Notes: generated from the letters alone by a model not told the origin. A stretch of 64,000 bases of DNA from Rs1 sp000416275 (GCA_965243635.1 OZ251574.1:3410001-3474000), one strand, 5' to 3'; shown: positions 1 through 9,783, counted from the stretch's first letter. Numbers and translations: made by a program.

Positions 1-165
1 ATCAGCTCAATTAGTGGTATTGTTATTGCCCTTACTTTGGCGCTATTCAACAAACAAGCTTTAGACCAACCCATCCCCTTTGGCCCATATTTGACCATTG
101 CCGGATTTGTCAGCCTATTATGGGGTGCGCAAATAACCCAGATTTATCTTAATTTAGTACTGTGA
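1..165 (+). CDS. pilD: Type IV prepilin peptidase, C-terminal fragment
   Basis: The window opens inside a gene whose last 54 codons read in frame from base 1 to a TGA at 163-165. The encoded tail holds a Gln-Pro-Ile-Pro-Phe-Gly-Pro-Tyr stretch followed by a hydrophobic segment. This is the characteristic end of bifunctional prepilin peptidase/N-methyltransferase PilD, the inner-membrane aspartyl protease that cleaves and methylates type IV pilins and type II secretion pseudopilins. The catalytic Asp residues lie upstream of the window, so only the tail is seen. Its stop overlaps the GTG start of coaE by 4 bases. The order pilD-coaE-yacG is a common gammaproteobacterial arrangement and supports the call. 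Confidence 0.82.
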   Translation: MSSISGIVIALTLALFNKQALDQPIPFGPYLTIAGFVSLLWGAQITQIYLNLVL

Positions 166-812
166 AGAACAGTTTGGTGGTCGGCATTACCGGCGGAATT
201 GGCTGTGGAAAATCCACGGTTACAGAGTTGTTTTTCAAACTCGGCGTCAAGGTAGTCGACGCTGATGTTATTGCTAGAGAGGTAGTACAGCCCGATACAG
301 AAGCACTAGCTGCGATTGCAGTTAAATTTGGCGATCAGATTCTGCTAGCGAACGGCCGCTTAGATAGAGCCAAACTTAGAGCCATTATTTTTGACAACAG
401 TGCCGATAAACTCTGGCTAGAGTCGCTGCTCCATCCGATCATCCGCAGCAGGATTAGCAGCCGACTCCGCACCCCTGAAACAATAGCCAATTGCTCAGCG
501 AATCCGCATTATGCACTGCTAAGCTCGCCACTATTACTAGAGACCGATCAGCACACTATGACAGATTGTATTATTGTTATTGATATTGATCCCGAGATAC
601 AAATTCATAGAAGCATGCTCAGAGATAACAACTCAAGAGAGCAGATAGAGCGTATTATTCGCAGTCAAATACCGAGAGCTGAGCGACGAGAAAAAGCAGA
701 TATAATTATCGACAACAGTGGTACAATTGCCCAGTTAACCACGCAGATTAATCAGATTCACCAGCAGTTGATCGCCACTGCGGCCACTTTTTCTGTCAGA
801 TCACATCGCTAA
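162..812 (+). CDS. coaE: Dephospho-CoA kinase
   Basis: CoaE phosphorylates the 3'-hydroxyl of dephospho-CoA, the last step of coenzyme A synthesis, in the cytoplasm. The 216-residue product begins with a P-loop, GITGGIGCGKST at about residues 8-19, followed by the family's DAD segment (VVDADVIAREV). Length is normal for bacterial CoaE (about 200-215). The start is GTG at 162, overlapping the pilD stop. No better ATG precedes the P-loop. It sits between pilD and yacG, as in many gammaproteobacteria, and is probably co-transcribed with both. Confidence 0.95.
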   Translation: MKNSLVVGITGGIGCGKSTVTELFFKLGVKVVDADVIAREVVQPDTEALAAIAVKFGDQILLANGRLDRAKLRAIIFDNSADKLWLESLLHPIIRSRISSRLRTPETIANCSANPHYALLSSPLLLETDQHTMTDCIIVIDIDPEIQIHRSMLRDNNSREQIERIIRSQIPRAERREKADIIIDNSGTIAQLTTQINQIHQQLIATAATFSVRSHR

Positions 813-836
813 AAAGCATAAAATTAAGGAAAACTA

Positions 837-1058
837 ATGCCTGCTAAACTAATCCCCTGCCCTGAATGTAAAAAAAAATCAATCTGGAGCAGTGACAACC
901 CACATCGCCCTTTTTGCAGCGAGCGCTGTAAGCTTTTAGACTTAGGTGCCTGGGCAAGTGGTGACTATCAGATACCGACCGAAGTAAACCCCGATGAAGA
1001 AGATTTTAGTACCGGGATGGTCGAGTTAGAAAACTGGAGATCCCCCACTATTCACTAA
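837..1058 (+). CDS. yacG: DNA gyrase inhibitor YacG (zinc-binding)
   Basis: A 73-residue protein with a four-cysteine zinc site: CPEC near residues 8-11 and CSERC near residues 27-31. The conserved 'PFCSERCKLLDLGAWASGDY' segment follows, then an acidic tail. The family binds DNA gyrase and limits its activity in E. coli. The physiological role elsewhere is less certain. The ATG at 837 is preceded by a purine-rich AAGGAAA. It lies 24 bp after coaE on the same strand, the usual neighbour. Confidence 0.95.
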   Translation: MPAKLIPCPECKKKSIWSSDNPHRPFCSERCKLLDLGAWASGDYQIPTEVNPDEEDFSTGMVELENWRSPTIH

Positions 1059-1105
1059 AGAACTGCTCAGAGACTCCCAAGTAAGCAGACGAAAAACAAT
1101 AGCGC

Positions 1106-1510
1106 TCAATCGGCGCTTAGATACTCGCGCTGAATTTTTTCAACTATTTGCAGATTAGCAGCGGGAAAGGCCAATTTATGCAGATCTTTAACCGCACACC
1201 ACGCGGTCTCTTGCCCCTCCTTGCCCCAGGGTTCTCCCCTATAATCTGTCACGGTAAAGACCGCTAATGATATCGACTTATCGGGATAGTCGTATTGAAT
1301 AGAGAGAAAAGGATTAGCGGCAATAATACTAATCCCCAGCTCTTCCAGCAACTCTCTTTTAAGTGCTTGTTCACTACTTTCATCCGCTTCAAGCTTGCCA
1401 CCAGCAAACTCCCAAAGCCCGCCTTGGTGGGCGCTATTGGCACGCTTTGCTAAAAATATTTTCCCGCTCTTATCAAAGATAACAGCGGCGGCGACCTGAA
1501 TTACTTGCAT
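1106..1510 (-). CDS. mutT: 8-oxo-dGTP diphosphatase MutT (Nudix)
   Basis: The 134-residue protein carries a complete Nudix box at about residues 37-59. It has a Gly-x5-Glu lead and the catalytic RELLEELGI helix, matching GX5EX7REUXEEXGU. MutT hydrolyses 8-oxo-dGTP to the monophosphate and so prevents A:T to C:G transversions. Length fits E. coli MutT (129). It is convergent with yacG and lies downstream of argJ and secA on the same strand, as in many relatives. The Nudix family is broad. The secA-argJ-mutT context makes MutT the best assignment. Confidence 0.88.
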   Translation of the reverse strand: MQVIQVAAAVIFDKSGKIFLAKRANSAHQGGLWEFAGGKLEADESSEQALKRELLEELGISIIAANPFLSIQYDYPDKSISLAVFTVTDYRGEPWGKEGQETAWCAVKDLHKLAFPAANLQIVEKIQREYLSAD

Positions 1511-1619
1511 AGATTAACCCGGATATAAATGTCCATATGATAATAAACCTGCCCATGCCCTCTACCGCTATAAATCGATCTGCAAACGCTTAATCTGACA
1601 GGCTTAACTTAGAGCTATC

Positions 1620-2849
1620 TCAACTGCGATAATCCGCATTAATTGACACATATTCTGGCGACAAATCAGTAGTCCAAACAGCCTCTGACACTGCACCTCG
1701 GTTGAGCACTATTCTAATCAGTATCTGCTCTTTAGCCATCACTGCAGCGCCGGCCTGCTCTGTATAATCAGCGGCCCGCCCGCCATTTTCAACAATACAG
1801 ACCTCGCCTAAGAATATTTGTAAATCGTCGATCACTATATTTTCAACGCCCGAGCGCCCCACCGCCGCCAGAATTCGCCCCCAGTTGGCGTCACTGGCAA
1901 ACAGTGCAGTCTTAACTAATGGTGAATGAGCCACTGTATACGCTACATCCAGCGCCTCTTTAGTTGTTGCTGCTCCCTCGCATAATATTTGTACTAATTT
2001 AGTAGCACCCTCACCGTCTTTGACAATTTGTAGCGCTATATCTAGCATCAAAGCCTGCAATTGTTCGGTAAAAACTGCCAGCAACTCCTGACAATTTTCT
2101 GTCACTTCAAGCCCCGCCTCTCCGGTGGCTATCAATATGCAGGCATCATTGGTCGAAGTATCACCGTCGACGGTGATCCTATTAAAGCTTTTTTCAGCTG
2201 CAGCCACCAGCAGGCGCTGCAGTAGCTGGGGATTAATTTTTGCATCAGTTGCGACAAAACCCAACATCGTCGCCATATTGGGTCGAATCATCCCCGAGCC
2301 TTTGGAAATACCGGTAATTGTCACTGCTTGACCCGCATACTCAAAAGAGACGCTGTGACCTTTGATTCTAGTATCGGTGGTTAAAATGCCTTGGGCCGCT
2401 GTCGCCCATTGATCTACCGCTAAAGAGTCGATTGCCGCATCCAATACCGCAGTAATTTTTTCAGTCGGTAATAACTCACCGATCACCCCTGTGGAGAACG
2501 GCAGTACACTATGGGCTGGCACCGCTACTTTATCAGCTAACACCGCACAGCAGTGATTGGCATCTAACATGCCTTGCTTCCCGGTGCCCGCATTGGCATT
2601 ACCGGTATTAATCAGCAGATAGCGTTTATTTTCTAGCGACGAAAACCTCGTCAGATGCTGTTTAGCAACATGTACCGGGGCCGCACAGAATGCATTGCTG
2701 GTAAAAACAGCGGCCACATTGGACTCAGCTGATATTTCAAACAACACCACATCTGGTCGCACACTTTGCTTGATTGCCGCAGATGCAACACCAACACGCA
2801 CCCCGCTAATCGACTGTAAATTAACCCGTACTCCAGAACCAACCGCCAT
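1620..2849 (-). CDS. argJ: Bifunctional glutamate N-acetyltransferase / amino-acid acetyltransferase
   Basis: ArgJ transfers acetyl from N-acetylornithine to glutamate and, in bifunctional forms, uses acetyl-CoA. This gives a cyclic arginine pathway. The 409-residue precursor has the autoproteolysis motif MIRPNMATMLGF with Thr194 as the nucleophile that becomes the N-terminus of the beta chain. Other family landmarks are NTGNANAGTG (residues 81-90) and the TVDGDTSTND segment. Length is normal. It lies 139 bp downstream of secA on the same strand, and mutT follows it. Confidence 0.95.
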   Translation of the reverse strand: MAVGSGVRVNLQSISGVRVGVASAAIKQSVRPDVVLFEISAESNVAAVFTSNAFCAAPVHVAKQHLTRFSSLENKRYLLINTGNANAGTGKQGMLDANHCCAVLADKVAVPAHSVLPFSTGVIGELLPTEKITAVLDAAIDSLAVDQWATAAQGILTTDTRIKGHSVSFEYAGQAVTITGISKGSGMIRPNMATMLGFVATDAKINPQLLQRLLVAAAEKSFNRITVDGDTSTNDACILIATGEAGLEVTENCQELLAVFTEQLQALMLDIALQIVKDGEGATKLVQILCEGAATTKEALDVAYTVAHSPLVKTALFASDANWGRILAAVGRSGVENIVIDDLQIFLGEVCIVENGGRAADYTEQAGAAVMAKEQILIRIVLNRGAVSEAVWTTDLSPEYVSINADYRS

Positions 2850-2901
2850 TTAACTACCTACTAACTTTATTATTGTTTATATATATTGTTTAGATATAGA
2901 G

Positions 2902-2921
2902 AAGGGCGATAAATCGCCCTT
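2902..2921 (-). terminator. Hairpin between secA and argJ
   Basis: A perfect 8 bp inverted repeat (AAGGGCGA / TCGCCCTT, 4-base loop) lies in the 139 bp between the secA stop and the argJ start. In the minus-strand direction it is followed by pyrimidine-rich but not uniform T sequence. It could be a weak terminator or an attenuating hairpin between the two genes. Confidence 0.4.
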
Positions 2922-2988
2922 GTTGTATTGTTTATGCATGCTCGCTATTAAGGAGCTCAAGCCAAGTTAAACATCCGCTTGCTTTAAC

Positions 2989-5712
2989 TTAATTCAATTT
3001 TCCATGGCACTGCTTATATTTCTTACCAGAACCGCAGGGACAGGGAGAATTTCGACCGACTTTTTCGCCCTCGCGAACGAATGGCTCAGCCTCTTGAGCG
3101 ACGTCACCATCCTCTTCCGTTAACGCTGCTGCAGATTGATGCTCAAAATTCATTTGCTGCTCTTGCAATTTAAGTCGACGCAGCTCTTCTTGCTCGGCCA
3201 TTTCCTCGGGCATTTGGATTTGTACATGGGACAACACTTTTATGACATCAGTCTTAATGTTGTTTAACAAATGCTGAAACAATTCAAAAGATTCACGCTT
3301 ATATTCCTGCTTAGGGTTTTTCTGCGCATAACCTCGAAGATGTATACCTTGACGCAAATTATCCATCGTCTGGAGGTGCTCTTTCCAAAGGGTATCAAGC
3401 ACTTGTAACATAACTTGCTTTTCAAAAGTACGCATTCCCTCAACGCCAACCAACTCTTCTTTGACTTTATAAGCGTCGGCAATATGCTGCTGAATTTTTT
3501 TAATTAAGCTCTCTTCATGTAAATCATGATCTTTTTCTAACCAATCTTTAAGCGGTAAATTTAAACCGTACTCCGCCTCAATGGCTTTCTCTAAACCAGC
3601 CACATCCCACTGCTCGGCGATACTTTGGGTCGGAATATGATTAGCCACTGTATTGGCAACCACCTCTTCACGGATCAGCTGAATAGTATTAGAAATTTCG
3701 TCGGCAGCCATCACATCATTACGCTGCGTGTAGATCACATTACGCTGATCATTGGCCACGTCATCATACTCAAGCAGCGACTTGCGAATATCAAAGTTGC
3801 GCCCCTCTACTTTGCGCTGCGCTTTTTCAATCGCGTTGCTCACCATTTTGTGCTCTATAGCCTCGCCATGCTCCATACCTAATGAACGCATGAAAGAACG
3901 CATTCTATCCGAGGCAAAGATACGCATTAGATCATCTTCTAATGATAGGAAGAAGCGAGAGGATCCGGCATCGCCCTGACGACCAGCACGCCCGCGCAGC
4001 TGATTATCAATACGCCGAGACTCATGTCGCTCCGTGCCAATAATATGCAGACCCCCTGACGCAAGTACCGCATCGTGACGCTTTTGCCAATTTTCCGTAA
4101 TCTCCTCGTGCTCTGACTCATCGGCAACGTCTAACTCCGCCTGCAAACGCCCACCCAATACAATATCGGTACCACGACCCGCCATGTTAGTGGCGATGGT
4201 CACCATCGCTGGTCGACCTGCCTCCACAATGATATCGGCTTCTCTGCCATGGTGCTTTGCGTTTAACACATTGTGCTTAATATCTTCTTTTATCAGTAGC
4301 TGAGAAATCAGTTCAGATGACTCTACCGACGCAGTACCTACAAGTACCGGCTGGCCTTTCTCTTGCGTCGCTCTAATCTCTTTAATGATGGCCTGGTATT
4401 TTTCTTCCATGGTCATAAAGATTAAATCATTTTCATCAATACGGGCAACATCTCTATTGGTCGGGATCACCACTACTGTTAAGCCGTAAATCTGCTGTAG
4501 CTCAAATGCTTCAGTATCAGCAGTACCTGTCATACCTGACAGATTTTCATACAACCTGAAATAATTCTGAAAAGTAGTAGATGCTAAAGTTTGGCTCTCC
4601 AGCTGAATATCTACCCCCTCTTTAGCCTCTATCGCCTGATGCAATCCTTCGGACCAACGTCTACCCGGCATGATCCGGCCCGTGTGCTCATCAACGATAA
4701 CCACTTCATTATTTTGTACAATGTAGTCTTTGTCACGGAAAAATAAGTTATGCGCCCTAAGTCCTGATAACACATGGTGCAACAAATTTAAATTGTGCGG
4801 CGCGTACAAGCTTTCACCCTCTTTGAGGAAGCCATCTTTTACCAACAGCTCTTCAACTAACTCATGTCCAGCTTCGGTAAGATCTATAGTGCGATTTTTC
4901 TCATCGACCACGAAGTGCTCATTGACCACTTGCTCGGTATCTTTAACGTCTATTTCACCTTCAAAGCGCTGTAACAATGGCACCAACTTATTGATACCAG
5001 CATACATTGCCGAACTATCTTCAGCGGGTCCAGATATAATTAACGGGGTTCTGGCCTCATCAATTAAGATCGAGTCGACCTCATCAATCACCGCAAAATG
5101 AAAATCACGCTGCACTTTTTCTTCAAGACTAAAGGCCATGTTATCGCGCAGATAGTCAAAGCCGAACTCGTTGTTAGTCCCGTAGGTAATATCCGCTTTA
5201 TAAGCCGCTCTCTTTACTTGGGTATCTTGTTGCGACAACACAACTCCAACGGTTAACCCTAGTGCTTCATAAAGCGGTCTCATCCACTGTGCATCACGAC
5301 TCGCCAAATAGTCATTCACTGTGACTAAGTGAACGCCTTTATTTTCCAGCGCGTTTAAATAAATAGGTAAGGTAGCCACTAAGGTCTTACCTTCACCGGT
5401 GCGCATTTCAGCAACGCTACCCTCATGCAAGGTAATGCCTCCGATCATTTGAACATCGAAATGACGCATCCCCATCGCTCTTACAGATGCTTCTCTGACG
5501 AGAGCAAAGGCCTCGGGAAGCAGCTGATCAACCGTCGTTTCACCCGCGGCTATTCGCGTTTTAAAATCATTGGTTTTATCTATGATTTGACTATCGCTTA
5601 ACGCCTGCATTTGCTCTTCAAGAAGATTTATCTGTGTAACCATTTTTTGCATACGTTTTATTACGCGGGCATTTTTACTACCGAATACTTTTTTGAAAAT
5701 AGAAGTCATCAT
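2989..5712 (-). CDS. secA: Preprotein translocase ATPase SecA
   Basis: SecA is the motor ATPase that pushes unfolded preproteins through SecYEG. The 907-residue product has the Walker A segment MRTGEGKTLVATLP near residue 103, the DEAD-type segment VIDEVDSILIDEARTPLI near residue 209, the second helicase domain (ATNMAGRGTDI), and a C-terminal zinc finger CPCGSGKKYKQCHG that binds SecB and lipids. Length matches E. coli SecA (901). No secM-like gene with an arrest motif was seen directly upstream. The next upstream gene is a small membrane protein 450 bp away. Two adjacent ATGs (5712 and 5709) are both possible starts. Confidence 0.97.
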   Translation of the reverse strand: MMTSIFKKVFGSKNARVIKRMQKMVTQINLLEEQMQALSDSQIIDKTNDFKTRIAAGETTVDQLLPEAFALVREASVRAMGMRHFDVQMIGGITLHEGSVAEMRTGEGKTLVATLPIYLNALENKGVHLVTVNDYLASRDAQWMRPLYEALGLTVGVVLSQQDTQVKRAAYKADITYGTNNEFGFDYLRDNMAFSLEEKVQRDFHFAVIDEVDSILIDEARTPLIISGPAEDSSAMYAGINKLVPLLQRFEGEIDVKDTEQVVNEHFVVDEKNRTIDLTEAGHELVEELLVKDGFLKEGESLYAPHNLNLLHHVLSGLRAHNLFFRDKDYIVQNNEVVIVDEHTGRIMPGRRWSEGLHQAIEAKEGVDIQLESQTLASTTFQNYFRLYENLSGMTGTADTEAFELQQIYGLTVVVIPTNRDVARIDENDLIFMTMEEKYQAIIKEIRATQEKGQPVLVGTASVESSELISQLLIKEDIKHNVLNAKHHGREADIIVEAGRPAMVTIATNMAGRGTDIVLGGRLQAELDVADESEHEEITENWQKRHDAVLASGGLHIIGTERHESRRIDNQLRGRAGRQGDAGSSRFFLSLEDDLMRIFASDRMRSFMRSLGMEHGEAIEHKMVSNAIEKAQRKVEGRNFDIRKSLLEYDDVANDQRNVIYTQRNDVMAADEISNTIQLIREEVVANTVANHIPTQSIAEQWDVAGLEKAIEAEYGLNLPLKDWLEKDHDLHEESLIKKIQQHIADAYKVKEELVGVEGMRTFEKQVMLQVLDTLWKEHLQTMDNLRQGIHLRGYAQKNPKQEYKRESFELFQHLLNNIKTDVIKVLSHVQIQMPEEMAEQEELRRLKLQEQQMNFEHQSAAALTEEDGDVAQEAEPFVREGEKVGRNSPCPCGSGKKYKQCHGKLN

Positions 5713-6164
5713 GTTGAAGGTATCACCAATAAATTGTCATTCGTTTTACAAGCTGTTAAGAGCAGCTAATGATTTAAATTCACACTGTCATGCATGGCAT
5801 TACGGCTTAAGGCTGTTTTGGCACTCTTACATTTGGCTAAAGCGCGGTACTCGTTAAAAATCAACAAAAACATCGAGCATTCGTCAATTCAAACAAAACA
5901 ATCAGCGGCAGTGTAAATTAAACTCAGTTGTAATTAGAATTAATTAGATCACAAAGTTGTCGTTATTGTACATTGATGGGGATAAATATGTGAACCTCAA
6001 GGGTAAAAAAAATACAATTTCCATTAACTAATAATTAGCTTTTCAAACCGCGCAAAAATAAGCCGCAGCAAATAACCGATTGTCAAAGAAATTCTTGATT
6101 ATCATTTGATTAACTTAACGTAGCAGCCAAGCTGAGTAGGTTAAACGCCGCTTGTTCGGCAAAC
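5713..6164. other. Gene-free stretch upstream of secA
   Basis: About 450 bp with no convincing coding frame. It is AT-rich and must contain the secA promoter and leader on the minus strand. No clear terminator, riboswitch or repeat copy was recognised. Confidence 0.5.
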
Positions 6165-6515
6165 TCATAAATTGTAAATCGTCACCGAATACAACAGACC
6201 ACAGCAAGACAATAAAAGTAATATTAACGGTTTTATTCGCAACAAAAATTGTGGCGTTTTCAGCCAAGGCGCTAAATACAGAGAGCTTATCAGCAACAAA
6301 AAACCTGAAACAAGCGCCGAATTCCCCCAAAACTCACCTAAGTGCTGACTGGCGTACCAAAGCACATTCCATAAGCCGCAGATAAAAACCGCACTCGCCA
6401 GTATTTTTGCGAGCGTCTCTGGCAGCATACGCAGCAGATTTTTGCCCTTGATTTCCACGGCAAAAATCACCGCCAGCAACATACTCACGGCCATTATGGT
6501 TCCCATCGGCAGCAT
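6165..6515 (-). CDS. Small integral membrane protein, unknown function
   Basis: The 116-residue product is hydrophobic throughout with about four predicted membrane segments: near residues 5-20, 35-55, 65-85 and 90-112. The ATG at 6515 is preceded by GAGGGGG at ribosome-binding distance, so it is preferred over the TTG at 6536. The family is not recognised. It lies upstream of secA on the same strand, 450 bp away, which is too far to assume co-transcription. It lacks a signal peptide plus stall motif, so it does not look like SecM. Codon content and a strong ribosome-binding site suggest a real gene. Confidence 0.6.
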   Translation of the reverse strand: MLPMGTIMAVSMLLAVIFAVEIKGKNLLRMLPETLAKILASAVFICGLWNVLWYASQHLGEFWGNSALVSGFLLLISSLYLAPWLKTPQFLLRIKPLILLLLSCCGLLYSVTIYNL

Positions 6516-6713
6516 AAACCCCCTCAACAATGACAATTAACATTCTCTAGATAATCTATATTGACTTATATACTCAGCCAGACAACCGTACAGAGACTAG
6601 TAGTCTAATGTACGCAGCCCACCTATAACTGGATGTAATTTACTAGAAAAAACTTCAGATACAGGAAAATCTGCAGATAGTTTTGGTTGATACCGCTAGC
6701 GGCCAGCTAGTGT

Positions 6714-7589
6714 TTATTTTAGTACCGATAGTGGGTCTTGATGGATGAGTACGTCGGCCTCTGGGAAGGCCTGCAACAGCAGATCCTCAACTTCATCGGC
6801 AATGCTGTGCGCTTCAATCAATAACAGCTCATCTCTTAGCTCTAAATGCATTTGAATAAAACGTATTTCGCCAGACATTCGAGTGCGCAATTGATGAATA
6901 CCGTGCACTTCACTGACCGAGAGCGCTAGCTGTTTGATTTTCTCCAGCTCCACTTTTGGCAATCGATGATCTAGTAGGGATTGCACCGCTTCACTGCCAA
7001 TCCTCCAGGCGCCGTACAAGATATAAAAACCTATCGCGACTCCAAACAACGCATCCGCCGCTCTCCAGCCCAAGCTACTTAAAACCAATGCCAACATCAC
7101 GGTAGTATTCATCAGTAAATCAGACTGATAATGTAGCGAGTCTGCTTTGATAGCTTGTGAGCCGGTTTTAGACACCACCCATTTCTGATAGACAACCAAG
7201 GCACCGGTCAGCAAAATGGCGAATAAACTAACACCGATACCTAAACCAGCTGCGACTATATCTTGCGGATGAAAAAATCGTTCAACCCCAGAAATAACTA
7301 GAAAGAAGGCCGAGCCAGCGATAAAAGCTGACTGCGCCAATGCCGCCAGTGACTCGGCTTTACCATGACCAAAGGTGTGCTCATCATCTGCTGGCTGCAA
7401 AGAGAAATTTAAAATCAACAAACTAGTGAATGACGCCGCCAAATCTAAAAGAGAATCCACCAGAGATGCCATCAGCGCGACGGAGCCCGTTTCCCACCAT
7501 ACGAACAGCTTGGCGATCAACAAGATACTCGCTACCAACATCGCACATTTAGCGGCACGCTTAACTAGTAGACTATATTGCGGACTCAT
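6714..7589 (-). CDS. fieF: Cation diffusion facilitator FieF/YiiP-type metal efflux pump
   Basis: A 291-residue CDF transporter that exports Zn2+/Fe2+ in exchange for protons at the inner membrane. Metal-site landmarks are LVDSLLD (paired Asp on the second membrane helix) and LHYQSD (His and Asp on the fifth). These match the tetrahedral site of E. coli YiiP. HTFGHGKAE and a cytoplasmic C-terminal dimer domain with further His residues (IHQLRTR, IHQD) are also present. The ATG at 7589 is chosen over an upstream in-frame codon at 7631 because GAGGTGGG precedes it and its product starts like the family. Confidence 0.92.
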   Translation of the reverse strand: MSPQYSLLVKRAAKCAMLVASILLIAKLFVWWETGSVALMASLVDSLLDLAASFTSLLILNFSLQPADDEHTFGHGKAESLAALAQSAFIAGSAFFLVISGVERFFHPQDIVAAGLGIGVSLFAILLTGALVVYQKWVVSKTGSQAIKADSLHYQSDLLMNTTVMLALVLSSLGWRAADALFGVAIGFYILYGAWRIGSEAVQSLLDHRLPKVELEKIKQLALSVSEVHGIHQLRTRMSGEIRFIQMHLELRDELLLIEAHSIADEVEDLLLQAFPEADVLIHQDPLSVLK

Positions 7590-7764
7590 TCCCACCTCGT
7601 AAACACTTTTAATTGCAGCTTTATAGCGCAAGCTTTTATGACGATCTTGCTGAGCGCAATTCTACTCTAATAGCGCAGATAAAGAGCTCACCCTACTTGA
7701 GTAGTTGAATAGCGAAATGCAGAACCGCTTAATATTAAGGTCCGCTAATATAAGGCAAAAGTTG

Positions 7765-9783
7765 TTAATTTAACACTAATTTCTGACAGTCAGGCCTACC
7801 GATTGCAGTGGCACTCACCCGGCAATCTAAAAACAGCTCACCATCGATGTCATGCTTAACTTGATTGTTAGTTTTACTGATGCTCACTTCAATATCGATG
7901 GCTCCCGCTGCGCTAGCTAAACGTATCGCCGCTGCTTTTGCCAGCTCTACAGCCGTCGCCAGCGCCTCGTCAAGATCATTAAACTGCTGTGGCGTTTGAT
8001 TCCAGTACAATCGATACAAACCATAGCTTGGCTGTGAAACCGTCACATGAGCGCGCTGAATAACCGAGCCCATGACCGCACCTACGGCACTGGCCACTTC
8101 TGCGTGTTTTGGTAAGTGCAATGCCACTCCCAGCGCCTTGGCGGCTGCAGGATAATAACTCGCCGCGGGTGCACCGACTGCCACTATCGGATAGTCGGCA
8201 CAAAAATTAAGCTCGAATAGTTTTTCTGACGAATCGCTGCTGGATAAAATCAAACCGCTCAGCAACCGGGTCAATTGACGGGCTTTAGCCTGAGACAATT
8301 TACCTGACTGATGTAAACAGGCCTCGATTAAGCTTTTATTTATATTTTCAATCACCAAATCATAAACTTGCTGGCTCGGGGCAATAGCATCATCTTTTTT
8401 CCAGCGACCTATACCGTACAAACAGCGCATTTGATGCGACCATATTTTTGCCGCAAGCACAGCAGCTTCGCTATTTAAATGATCACTCAGACCCAGCACA
8501 TGGGCTGCATCTGTGGGCGTAAATCCCGAGTAGATAGCCAGACCTAAACGCTGCAATTTAGCGAGCGACTTGGCTAAATTTCGCCCTTGATTAACGGCTT
8601 GATCTAGCTCAATAGGCCCTTGCTTTAAAATTTCCCAGGCACTCAATTCATCACTAGTTAGCTTGTTGAGCACTGCTTGATTAGTTTCCACGGCCATTAC
8701 AAATTTATTATTGCGGGCGTTGGGGTATTCTGCCAGCTGCAGCTTAAGGCGCGTTACAATCCAAGGATATTGATCTGCCAGCAAACACAACGGCACCACT
8801 CGACGCGGCCCAAGGCATAAAACATTAGCACCTTTAATACTAATTTCACTGTCACCACCGAGTCCAATGCAAAAAACTTTAACCGCCTCAACCATCGGCT
8901 GCCAATCCCCCACCCTCGCCCCATCGGCACTCAGCTGCGGCTGACCGTTAGTAATAATAGCAATGTCAGTGGTGGTACCACCCATATCGGCAACAATCGC
9001 ATTTTTCAAACCACTTAAAGCACAGGCCCCTATAACACTGGCGGCGGGCCCCGACAGCACAGTGGCAACTGGCTGTTGTAATGCAGTGTCAATATTGACT
9101 AAAGAGCCGTCTCCTTTGACAATCATTAAAGGCGCTGTGATCTTATGCCGCGCTAAAATTTTAATCATCGAGCTAATTAATTGCTGAATATAGGGGATCA
9201 TTCTTGCATTTAATACGGCGGTTAACGCTCTTTGTGGCGCACCTAAACTGCTGGCTAATTCATGCCCACAAGCGACTGGCTTACCCGTCAACTCCTCAAC
9301 TAGCGCTCGCAATCTAAGCTCGTGGGATGAATTTCTAGTTGCGAACACACTGGATATAGCGAAAGCGGACACTGAATCTTTAAATTTCAATATCGCACGG
9401 CGTGCTGCGTCTTCATCTAATCGACATTTTTCATTACCTACGGCATCGTGCCCACCGGCTAGAAGCACTGCCCCAGACTCTGTGACTAGGTCTAATATGG
9501 CATTTTTTTGAAGCTGTTTAGCATGGTAACCCACCAGTAACGCACAGACCTCGGCGCCTCGCCCCTCCACCACAGAATTGGTGGTTAATGTCGTAGATAG
9601 CGAGACTAATTCAATATTTTGCAACATGTTTTTAGGTAATTTGGCCAGTGCATTGGCAATCCCGATGCTTAAGTCTTGGCGAGTAGTCACACTCTTACTC
9701 GTGGCAACTACCGCTTTGTTCTCATCCACTAATACCGCATCAGTATAAGTACCACCTGTGTCTATTCCCATCCGATATAACAT
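7765..9783 (-). CDS. Hydantoinase A / 5-oxoprolinase-type ATP-dependent amidohydrolase subunit
   Basis: The 672-residue product has the N-terminal actin-like ATPase signature MGIDTGGTYTDAVLVDE and, near residue 280, the ADMGGTTTDIAII phosphate-binding segment. These define HyuA/OplAH-type enzymes, which cleave cyclic amides (hydantoins, 5-oxoproline) with ATP, usually with a HyuB partner. No HyuB gene lies next to it. It is flanked by fieF and a DUF1289 gene. The ATG at 9783 has AAGAGAG upstream and gives a family-like N-terminus. The longer frame to 9828 does not. The real substrate is unknown. Confidence 0.82.
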   Translation of the reverse strand: MLYRMGIDTGGTYTDAVLVDENKAVVATSKSVTTRQDLSIGIANALAKLPKNMLQNIELVSLSTTLTTNSVVEGRGAEVCALLVGYHAKQLQKNAILDLVTESGAVLLAGGHDAVGNEKCRLDEDAARRAILKFKDSVSAFAISSVFATRNSSHELRLRALVEELTGKPVACGHELASSLGAPQRALTAVLNARMIPYIQQLISSMIKILARHKITAPLMIVKGDGSLVNIDTALQQPVATVLSGPAASVIGACALSGLKNAIVADMGGTTTDIAIITNGQPQLSADGARVGDWQPMVEAVKVFCIGLGGDSEISIKGANVLCLGPRRVVPLCLLADQYPWIVTRLKLQLAEYPNARNNKFVMAVETNQAVLNKLTSDELSAWEILKQGPIELDQAVNQGRNLAKSLAKLQRLGLAIYSGFTPTDAAHVLGLSDHLNSEAAVLAAKIWSHQMRCLYGIGRWKKDDAIAPSQQVYDLVIENINKSLIEACLHQSGKLSQAKARQLTRLLSGLILSSSDSSEKLFELNFCADYPIVAVGAPAASYYPAAAKALGVALHLPKHAEVASAVGAVMGSVIQRAHVTVSQPSYGLYRLYWNQTPQQFNDLDEALATAVELAKAAAIRLASAAGAIDIEVSISKTNNQVKHDIDGELFLDCRVSATAIGRPDCQKLVLN

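Noticed and set aside
4730..5101. 123-codon plus-strand frame inside secA
   Set aside because: It lies wholly opposite the well-supported secA frame and its Ser/Thr-rich product has no protein-like features. It is a shadow frame.
5713..6164. SecM-like arrest peptide gene upstream of secA
   Set aside because: No frame in the gap encodes a signal peptide plus an arrest motif. The only upstream gene is a four-helix membrane protein.
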